Assembly (NCBI GenBank): GCA_018266105.1
Contig: JAFEBA010000104.1
Location: 7,172 to 71,171, forward strand
Length of the DNA: 64,000 bases
Source of the DNA: a bacterium
Lineage (GTDB): Bacteria > Vulcanimicrobiota > Xenobia > Xenobiales > JADMJV01
Direction: 5' to 3'
The notes beneath the pieces are model-generated. The model saw nothing but the letters and a program-made list of their open reading frames with translations. It did not search any database and had not been told where the DNA came from. Made by a program: the position numbers and the translations under genes. Of this stretch, positions 57,729 to 64,000 are shown one piece after another; within the stretch, counting starts at the first letter, position 1; every line of letters begins with the position of its first letter.

Positions 57729-58427
57729 ATGGCAGAGAAGAATCCCACGCTCAACCTCAAGGATATGCACGATCTTTCGGTCGCTCGAATGCTGGCCGGG
57801 AATCAACGATTTGTGGAGCGTATCGGCAAGGAAGACCCTGAGTTCTTTCGTCGGCTGGAAAAGCAGCAGACGCCTCATACTCTCTGGATCGGCTGCTCGG
57901 ACAGTCGCGTCTCCAGCGACGTCATCACGGACACCGACCCCGGCAGCCTGTTCGTTCACCGCAACATCGCAAACATGGTCGTGCACACCGACTTTAACGT
58001 GCTCAGCGCCATCGATTACGCCGTCAATCATTTGAATGTCCAGCACATCGTGGTTTGCGGTCACTACCGTTGCGGTGGGGTGGCGGCCGCCATGGAAGCC
58101 AGCGAACTGGGTCTGATCGACAACTGGCTGCGCAACATCAAGGACGTCTACCGACTCCACGCGGACGAATTGGAAGCCATCGCTGACAAAGAGTTGCGAA
58201 CGGCTCGTTTGGTGGAGCTCAATGTGATCGAGCAGGTCTACAATGTCTGCAAGACCTTTACGGTGCAGAAAGCCTGGCGCGAGCACGGTCGTCCTTTCGT
58301 ACATGGATGGGTCTACGACCTCAAAACCGGCCTGCTCAAGGATCTGGAAGTTAATGTCAGCGGACGCGGTGATCTTGAAGCCATCTACCGATTTGACGTG
58401 GACAAATCTCTGGGAGTAACGCAATAG
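57729..58427 (+). CDS. beta-class carbonic anhydrase
   Basis: The product is 232 aa. Zinc ligands are C56 in GCSDSR, H112 and C115 in CGHYRCGGV; D58-R60 is the catalytic dyad. The C-terminal part (VKNLKDVY-like INWLRNIKDVYRLH, NVIEQVYNVC, VHGWVYDL) matches the E. coli Can subgroup. It interconverts CO2 and bicarbonate in the cytosol. ATG 57729 fits the family N-terminus. The next gene follows after 3 bp. Confidence 0.95.
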   Translation: MAEKNPTLNLKDMHDLSVARMLAGNQRFVERIGKEDPEFFRRLEKQQTPHTLWIGCSDSRVSSDVITDTDPGSLFVHRNIANMVVHTDFNVLSAIDYAVNHLNVQHIVVCGHYRCGGVAAAMEASELGLIDNWLRNIKDVYRLHADELEAIADKELRTARLVELNVIEQVYNVCKTFTVQKAWREHGRPFVHGWVYDLKTGLLKDLEVNVSGRGDLEAIYRFDVDKSLGVTQ

Positions 58428-58430
58428 GCT

Positions 58431-60068
58431 GTGACGCCAGCGCAAACGTCCATCCTCCTGCTGGAGGACGATGACAACCTGCGCGAGGTGCTGGCCATGA
58501 CTTTGGAGGACGCCGACTTTGAGGTGACCGCCTGCCGGCGTCCTGAGGACGCGATCGCCGCCGCCAAAGCCCGACGTTACCAACTCTTCATCACGGATGT
58601 GCGCATGGCCGGGAGCACCGACGGTGTGGGCGCGCTGGTGGCCATCAAAGCCGTTCGCCGCACCATTCGGACCATCATTATTACCGGCTACGCCAGCGAG
58701 GACGTACCGGTCCGGGCGATGCAGGCCCAGGCCGACGATTACTTGCTCAAGGGCGATCAGGGATTTGGCATTGGCGAGTTGCTGCGGGTCATCAAGCGCG
58801 TGCTGGAACGGGCTCCTGCCAGTGCGAGCTGGGGCGACCGGCTCCGGCGCTGGGTGTCTATGCCAAGCCGCATGCTGGTTGAAGCCCGTTTGCCCGAGCT
58901 GGAGCAGGAACGGCAGAATTTCTTTGACCAGTTCTTTGTGGGGTTGCGGCCGGGCCACATCAACCCGGAGAATGCTTATCAGATCTGGCGTCGCCTCCAG
59001 GATTATGAACTAAGGTTTCACCAAATCAGTCAGCCCGGCCAGGTCGCTCAACTGAGGGATGGCTACCGAGCTTTGTCTCGCCACCTGCTCAGTGCTTCAC
59101 CGCTGCCCGAGCCGGGGGGCAAAGATCTGGTCAGCCGCGAGCAGGTGGGCCATATCGTCAGGCGCCTGCGTGAGGGCAAGGTGAGTGCGGAACAGTTGCG
59201 GCTGGCCACCATTCTGCTGCTCGATCCGGAAGCCCGGCGCAATTCTGCCGAAGCCTTTGCTTGCTTTCAGGGACTCTGGGGGCGTCCCAATGAAGCGGTT
59301 GAGCCTTCCCCTGTGGATCCGCGCATCGGCCTGATGGTGGCCGGGCATCGCATCGCCGAATTGCTGGAATCGCGAGGCGACGTTGAACGGTATCGCGCAC
59401 TCTCTCCCAAAGTTGGAAGCGAACCGCGGTTGTTGGAGATCATTCCGGTGACTCCGGAATCTTCGGCCGCGCTGGCGCGGGCCAAGGAACGCCAAAGTCT
59501 GCGCCATGGAGAGCGTCGTGAAAACCACTTTTGGGTCTTGCGAGATTGGCACACCCGAGAACAAACCCTGGCCAACTGGTTGCGACCCGGGGGCTATGAT
59601 CCAGTGGATCTGGTCACCAACCTGAGACCTTTGTTTGAGTCCATCTATCAGTTTCACGGCCAGGGGCTGCACGACGGCGGACTCAACCTGGGGCGCGTTC
59701 ATGTCACTGCCCGCGGGCCGGTCGTGGAGGAATTTTCCACTTATCTGCCCTGGCGGCTGTTTTTGGAGCGCGGTAAAGCCCTGGGCGGAGTGCAGGTCTT
59801 CTATATTGCGCCAGAAATTTTCCACGACGGTCTGAGCGCCGCCTCCGACCAGTATTCGCTGGGCGTCATGGTTTACCAGCTGCTGACCGGTTCCAGCTCT
59901 CAAGACCTCACCCAGTTGATGCAGTCTCGCTTTAATGGTCACACGCCCGAATTGTATGACGCCGAGAAGTTGGCCGCACCCCTACAGCAGATGGTTCATC
60001 ACGACCCGACCCGGCGATTTGCCAATGTTGGCCTGGCCTGGCAGGCGTTGCTTAAGGCCGGATCTTAG
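58431..60068 (+). CDS. response regulator receiver domain fused to a pseudokinase
   Basis: The product is 545 aa, starting at GTG. The REC domain (1-125) has acidic E12-D14, phospho-acceptor D56 (LFITDVRM), T85 and K107. Residues 130-370 are helical and unassigned. About 375-545 follows the protein-kinase C-lobe: HGQGLHDGGLNLGRV stands where HRDLKPEN should be, VEEFSTY replaces DFG, IAPEIFHDG keeps the APE motif, and SDQYSLGVMVYQLLTG is the conserved helix F. The lysine and the DFG Asp are missing, so it is a pseudokinase. It may relay phosphorylation to a partner by binding. Confidence 0.75.
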   Translation: MTPAQTSILLLEDDDNLREVLAMTLEDADFEVTACRRPEDAIAAAKARRYQLFITDVRMAGSTDGVGALVAIKAVRRTIRTIIITGYASEDVPVRAMQAQADDYLLKGDQGFGIGELLRVIKRVLERAPASASWGDRLRRWVSMPSRMLVEARLPELEQERQNFFDQFFVGLRPGHINPENAYQIWRRLQDYELRFHQISQPGQVAQLRDGYRALSRHLLSASPLPEPGGKDLVSREQVGHIVRRLREGKVSAEQLRLATILLLDPEARRNSAEAFACFQGLWGRPNEAVEPSPVDPRIGLMVAGHRIAELLESRGDVERYRALSPKVGSEPRLLEIIPVTPESSAALARAKERQSLRHGERRENHFWVLRDWHTREQTLANWLRPGGYDPVDLVTNLRPLFESIYQFHGQGLHDGGLNLGRVHVTARGPVVEEFSTYLPWRLFLERGKALGGVQVFYIAPEIFHDGLSAASDQYSLGVMVYQLLTGSSSQDLTQLMQSRFNGHTPELYDAEKLAAPLQQMVHHDPTRRFANVGLAWQALLKAGS

Positions 60069-62214
60069 CATCGATGAGGCCAGGCTGCTCCTCTCGCAGT
60101 TTGCGCCAGACCACTTGACGGCCGTTAAAGTAGGCCAACCAGTGGCCGTCCCCGCTCAGGCAGGGGTTGCAGCCGGTTCCTATCTTCCAGATCCGTCCAT
60201 CGGCCAGGTTCCGTACTTCAATCAGTCCCCCGTGGTTGTAGGCCAGCCAGTTGCCGTCCTGGCTCAGCGAGGGCTCCAGATGGTCGGCAGCATCCTGACT
60301 GAGAGCTTTCTGATGATCGTAGAGCTGGTAAAATCGACCTTCCAGCCGGCAGTGGATGAGGTGAGAACCGCCCGTCTGAGGGCTGTGCCCGGCCACCTGG
60401 CCCCCGGTGAGTGACCTCCCCACCAAGCTCCCATCTTCGTTTACCTGTGTGCCCCACCCGGCACGCACCGGCCCGAGCCAAAGGCCCTGGCTGCCCGAAG
60501 GCCGGCGCTCGGGCCCGTAACCCAGGACCAGCGGCTGACCGTCGTTGGAAAATCCGGCCCAGTAGGCGGAAACTTGACCCGGTGGGCCATCCGGCCCCAG
60601 GCGTTTGAGCTGGCCGGCCTGCCAGAGAAATGCGTCAGCCGAGCAGTTGCGGTCACCCGGCACCAGGTTGGGGTCTTCGCTGATAAAGAGAACTCTCTGG
60701 CCCGATGGGTCGAGCTCGGGCGAGTGTCCCGGGCCAAGTCGCAGGGCTGGTTGGCCACGCTGCTGCAGGATCACCCCTGAGGCGTCGGCATAGACCAGTC
60801 TGCTTCCGTCTTGGGAAAGCCGTGGCAGGGGTTCGCTGGAGGGCATTCTCAAGGGCCCGGGTTGGCGACGCCGGAACACTTTGTCAGGGCCTTCCTGGTA
60901 GAGTTGCGATCTGCGTAGTTCACGGACCCAGTAGGCTTTGTCGGCGGGGCGCAAGGGCCAACTATCCGGGTCCAGGCTGAGCACGATGTAGTCGATCGGG
61001 CATTCCAGCAGTCGACGCTCCAGGGCGCCCGGCAGAGGAGGTTGGCCTGCCTTACCTACGGTCTCCACCATGGCTTCGGGACGGTTGCCCCAGCACATGG
61101 GCTGGAAGGGATTGGGGAAGAGAAACAGGTTGCGGCGTAAACACAGCTGAGCGCCCGGCCCGTTGTCGGCGCTGACGCTGGCTTCGGTTGGGATGATCGG
61201 GATGGGCGGGTGCGGGCGCAAGGCCGTCAACAAGAGCCAGCGGTGCATAAGCAGGTTCACCAGCAGCAGCAGTCCCAGAGCGGCTTTGGGCGGCTTCCGC
61301 CCACGCAGGCCGGCCAGGCTAGCCCACATCAGAAAGGGGAGGATACTGGCCAGATAGTGATGGTCCAGGGCGCGCTGGCCGTCGCGCCAACTCAGACAGT
61401 TGGCCAGGATGACCGGAAGGGCGGGAAGCATTCGGGGCAGGCCCGCCAGGGGCAGAAAGAAGACCGGAAGCAGTAGCAAGATCAGGTAGGCCAGCCAGCT
61501 AACGGGGTCCAGGTTCGGTTGAAGGAAGAGTGACTGGTACTGGGAGGCCTGACCGGCATTGGCCGACCGCATGACTGTGGCTGCCAGCCCCATTCCGCTC
61601 AGGCCCAGAACGGCTGTCGCCAGAGCAGTTCGGCGCTGAGCGCCGCGCCAGGCTTCCACGCTCAAGAGAGTGACGGTGACCCCCAGGGCCTCGCCCTGAC
61701 CCAGCGTCAGCAGTAGGGAGGGCCAGTAGATCCACGGCTTCCTTCCGTGCAGGCCCCACAGCGCCCAGCTTAGCGTGCACAGGGCCAGGCTGGAGGCATG
61801 GAAGTCGAACAGGTTGGCAGACCAAAGCCCGGGCTGGAGCAGGTATGCCAGAGCCAACCAGAAGGCTGCCCGAGAGCCCACTTCCGGCTGGCCGAGACGG
61901 TAGATCGGCCAGGCAGCCGAGGCCAGCGCGGCAGACTGAAAACTCAGGATCAGCCAGGGTGAGGCTAGCGGGCAGAGCAGAAACAGAATGGGGGTAAAAT
62001 GGTCGGCCAACGAGGCCATTCCCCGGGTGGACAAAAAATCAGGTAGGCCCTGTGAAAAGAGCCACATCGCCTGGCAGTGGATGCCGAGGTCGAAGATTCC
62101 GGTATCCTGATTGCGGTGCAGGGCCCAGGACCAGAGGCTGAAGACGATCCAGTAAAGCAGCATGCAGCCGAGCAAGCCGGCCCGATGGCGCTTTTCCTCT
62201 AACGGGCGACCCAC
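60052..62214 (-). CDS. DUF2079-like membrane protein with C-terminal beta-propeller
   Basis: The product is about 720 aa. Residues 10-330 have around eight spans and segments such as NQDTGIFDLGIHCQAMWLFSQG and HYLASILPFLMW, as in DUF2079 proteins, which resemble GT-C glycosyltransferases. About 430-715 is soluble with repeated units such as PRLSQDGSRLVYADASG, PELDPSGQRVLFISED and PSLSQDGNWLAYNHGG. These are TolB/WD40-like blades. GTG 62214 has GGGGA upstream; TTG 62253 is less likely. It overlaps the GT39-like gene by 16 bp. Confidence 0.78.
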   Translation of the reverse strand: MGRPLEEKRHRAGLLGCMLLYWIVFSLWSWALHRNQDTGIFDLGIHCQAMWLFSQGLPDFLSTRGMASLADHFTPILFLLCPLASPWLILSFQSAALASAAWPIYRLGQPEVGSRAAFWLALAYLLQPGLWSANLFDFHASSLALCTLSWALWGLHGRKPWIYWPSLLLTLGQGEALGVTVTLLSVEAWRGAQRRTALATAVLGLSGMGLAATVMRSANAGQASQYQSLFLQPNLDPVSWLAYLILLLLPVFFLPLAGLPRMLPALPVILANCLSWRDGQRALDHHYLASILPFLMWASLAGLRGRKPPKAALGLLLLVNLLMHRWLLLTALRPHPPIPIIPTEASVSADNGPGAQLCLRRNLFLFPNPFQPMCWGNRPEAMVETVGKAGQPPLPGALERRLLECPIDYIVLSLDPDSWPLRPADKAYWVRELRRSQLYQEGPDKVFRRRQPGPLRMPSSEPLPRLSQDGSRLVYADASGVILQQRGQPALRLGPGHSPELDPSGQRVLFISEDPNLVPGDRNCSADAFLWQAGQLKRLGPDGPPGQVSAYWAGFSNDGQPLVLGYGPERRPSGSQGLWLGPVRAGWGTQVNEDGSLVGRSLTGGQVAGHSPQTGGSHLIHCRLEGRFYQLYDHQKALSQDAADHLEPSLSQDGNWLAYNHGGLIEVRNLADGRIWKIGTGCNPCLSGDGHWLAYFNGRQVVWRKLREEQPGLIDAKIRP

Positions 62215-63557
62215 AGGTCCCCAAACTTCGGGCGGTAATGAAAGTGACACCAATCCATCGAGACCTGCTCACCCGCCCGATCGTCCACCACCAGCCAGCG
62301 GCTCAAGGCCAGGCGTTGATTGACCCGCTTGCGCGATTCGGGGCTGGCCATGGCGGCGATCACGCTGGCACGTCCCGCTCCAGCGTCGATCAACATCGTG
62401 CCGTAGCTATCACAAATGACGGGGGCTGGGCCGCGCCAGTCGGGGAGGCGACCGGCCCTGAGCAGAACGGTGGGATCAAAAGCGAAGACGCTCTGGTCAG
62501 CCGGAATGTAGTATCTGATAGTCCTGGCTCTCTGAATATTGTCCAGATCGAAGCGCATGCACAGCGCCAGCACGAAGGCAAAGGGAACTGAAAGCCAGAC
62601 GATCAGGAATCGACGCCTTGTCCAGACCAGCTCCACGGCTGCTCCAGCCCAAAAGCACTCGGGAATGGCCAGTTGGGTGCGATAATGAAAGAAGTGACCG
62701 GGAGCCAGGTAAAAGGAGCAGACCAGCAGCACCCAGCTCGAAATCATCTGGACCGCCAGCGAGCGCTGCCCGATTGCCTCAGCTGACGGGAGCCTGGTCT
62801 GTGAACGCAGCCCGGCCAGTCCCAGCAGGGTAATGGCCAGGTGTCGTGGATCGAAGATGTCCCACAGACGCTGCCCCGCGCTGTCCAGCCCGTGGGGGGG
62901 GCGGTGGCTTTGAAACCAGAACACGTCGATATAGAACTGGTGAGGATCTGCAGCCAGGCCGGGGAGCCAGAGTAGAACCCCGATGAGGCCCCCCAAGATC
63001 GCCCAGCCGCGCAGGCGCGGCAGGCTGGTAAAAAGCCATAGGGCCCCCCAGAGTTTCACGCAAAGAGCGCAGCCTCCCCACCAGGCCGCCTTCCAGCGTT
63101 GAGACAGAAGCATCAGCAAAACGGTCGTATTCAGCAAGGGTTCCAGCAGGATGCGTCGTTCGCTGGTGGCGGCCTCGGGATAGATGCAATAGCAAAGGGC
63201 GGCCAGGTAACCGGCTCTGGGCCCGAAAGCGCGGGCGGCCAGCCTGCCCATGAGGTAAACATTGGCGGCGCCGACCAGGGTCATCAACAGGCGAGCCAGC
63301 GGCCAGCCCCAATCGGGCGGGAGCCAGGCAACCGGCAGCAACACATAAAGCAGTCCCGGGGGGTGGACAAGCACCGTGTCGCGATAGGGCCAGACGCCCC
63401 GGAGCCAGAGGGCGGCGCTGGAGTAGTAGACTCCCTCGTCGTAGTCGAGGTCGTACCATAGGCACGGAAGTAGTCGCAGAATCCAGCCTAAAAACGCAAT
63501 TGCGAGTAGCCTTCGGGCCAAATCACCTTCCGGCGACTTGGGCTCGGAGCCCCTCAC
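62199..63557 (-). CDS. GT39/ArnT-like polytopic glycosyltransferase
   Basis: The product is 452 aa from GTG 63557, which has GGGGA at six bases; the open frame runs further but without an initiation site. About 9-10 spans are present. The first periplasmic loop has DLDYDEGVYYSSA, the acidic motif where GT-C enzymes bind a lipid-linked sugar. The C-terminal 110 residues are soluble. It probably transfers a sugar to a lipid or protein at the outer face of the inner membrane. It is coupled to the DUF2079-like gene. Confidence 0.82.
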   Translation of the reverse strand: MRGSEPKSPEGDLARRLLAIAFLGWILRLLPCLWYDLDYDEGVYYSSAALWLRGVWPYRDTVLVHPPGLLYVLLPVAWLPPDWGWPLARLLMTLVGAANVYLMGRLAARAFGPRAGYLAALCYCIYPEAATSERRILLEPLLNTTVLLMLLSQRWKAAWWGGCALCVKLWGALWLFTSLPRLRGWAILGGLIGVLLWLPGLAADPHQFYIDVFWFQSHRPPHGLDSAGQRLWDIFDPRHLAITLLGLAGLRSQTRLPSAEAIGQRSLAVQMISSWVLLVCSFYLAPGHFFHYRTQLAIPECFWAGAAVELVWTRRRFLIVWLSVPFAFVLALCMRFDLDNIQRARTIRYYIPADQSVFAFDPTVLLRAGRLPDWRGPAPVICDSYGTMLIDAGAGRASVIAAMASPESRKRVNQRLALSRWLVVDDRAGEQVSMDWCHFHYRPKFGDLWVAR

Positions 63558-63702
63558 CGAATTCCCCGTCTGCGCTCCCCGGGTGTTGTCCGGGGTCGCA
63601 AAGCAAGGTGGGAACGGCCTGCAATCCAGGCTTTTCGCGACATGCCCCGGCGCTTCTTGCGGTCCTACCAGGGTCCTGCCGTGGCGCGAGGAAGCGGGCG
63701 CC

Positions 63703-64000
63703 ATGAAGCTTTGGAATACTGTGGAAGGTCTGCATCGCCTTCCGAAAGACTGTTTCGCACTCTACCACCGGATGGACGGGGGTGAATGGAAGCGACTTCC
63801 GCAGCCCTTTTGGACCTATCGAGCTGACCCTTTTTTGCTGGAGTGGCGGGGCGAGACCTGGATTTTTTATGAAGAGTTTGAATATCTGAAGAACAAGGGA
63901 CGTCTGGGGCTTTGCCGTCTGGACGGGAGTGACGGTCAGGTCTTGATGGACCGACCCTATCATCAGTCCTATCCATTTCCCCTGATTTATCAGGACCGCC
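63703..64000 (+). CDS. beta-propeller protein, glycosyltransferase-associated type, truncated by window end
   Basis: ATG 63703 has GAGGAAG at good spacing; 99 residues are visible before the window ends. The sequence WTYRADPFLLEWRGETWIFY, KNKGRLGLCRLDG and HQSYPFPLIYQ follows the pattern ADPF...G..yiFyEe....kG.I...HlSYPf. This pattern is found in five-bladed propeller domains next to formyl- or glycosyltransferases (glucosamine inositol-phosphoceramide transferase-like). The catalytic part would be downstream. It is divergent from the GT39-like gene. Confidence 0.6.
   Translation, partial: MKLWNTVEGLHRLPKDCFALYHRMDGGEWKRLPQPFWTYRADPFLLEWRGETWIFYEEFEYLKNKGRLGLCRLDGSDGQVLMDRPYHQSYPFPLIYQDR

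Overview
The window is a gene-dense (about 60% G+C by eye) piece of a bacterial chromosome, with no phage, insertion sequence or CRISPR array. Some markers suggest a diderm cell: GmhA for heptose, a periplasmic-type chorismate mutase, and lipoproteins. Other markers are coenzyme F420 biosynthesis (cofD-cofC-cofE), several Ser/Thr kinases with one membrane span, and pseudopilin clusters. Together they suggest a poorly characterised lineage, perhaps near Vulcanimicrobiota/Eremiobacterota or Armatimonadota. That placement is inference; no rRNA gene is present to test it.

Layout. 1-3.2 kb: a truncated GAF/HD-GYP gene and a three-gene pseudopilin cassette, all on the minus strand. 3.3-5 kb: rpsT, a structured RNA that resembles 6S RNA, and mrp. 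5-7.7 kb: two divergent membrane Ser/Thr kinases. 7.8-11.7 kb: a second pseudopilin cassette with a GspF/PilC platform protein. 11.7-17.4 kb: RNase D, tRNA-Leu(GAG), a GAF protein, mutM and a RapA-like SNF2 ATPase. 17.4-21 kb: two PLP-dependent synthases of the cysteine synthase fold, one SbnA-like and coupled to a transporter. 21-28.8 kb: mostly unknown genes, plus tsaC, an SGNH hydrolase and a lethal-factor-like zincin. 28.8-31 kb: rpsN, gmhA and a GT4 glycosyltransferase. 31-36.8 kb: a degenerate RelA/SpoT-like protein, an M30-like lipoprotein peptidase and the F420 operon. 36.8-43.2 kb: a Ser/Thr kinase, a SpoU methyltransferase and a branched-chain amino-acid-type ABC importer whose binding protein is fused to LivH. 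43.3-54.4 kb: an ATPase-dead Hsp90-like protein, a secreted FAM20/PI3K-like kinase homologue, chorismate mutase, PhnW-like transaminase, PHP and PIG-L hydrolases, an RDD protein, an M20 peptidase, an LRR protein and RsgA. 54.6-60 kb: an ECF sigma / anti-sigma / membrane zincin locus, GDPD, carbonic anhydrase, and a response regulator fused to a pseudokinase. 60-64 kb: two multi-spanning envelope proteins and a partial beta-propeller protein.

Two themes recur. The first is signalling by kinase-fold proteins: three active-looking Ser/Thr kinases, one pseudokinase and one secreted atypical kinase-like protein, alongside GAF/HD-GYP and ECF sigma regulators. The second is very tight packing. Operon genes overlap by 4 bp, and most tail-to-tail neighbours overlap in their 3' coding ends. 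Where sigma-70-type promoters can be read (tRNA-Leu, rpsN, rpsT) they match the standard -35/-10 consensus well.
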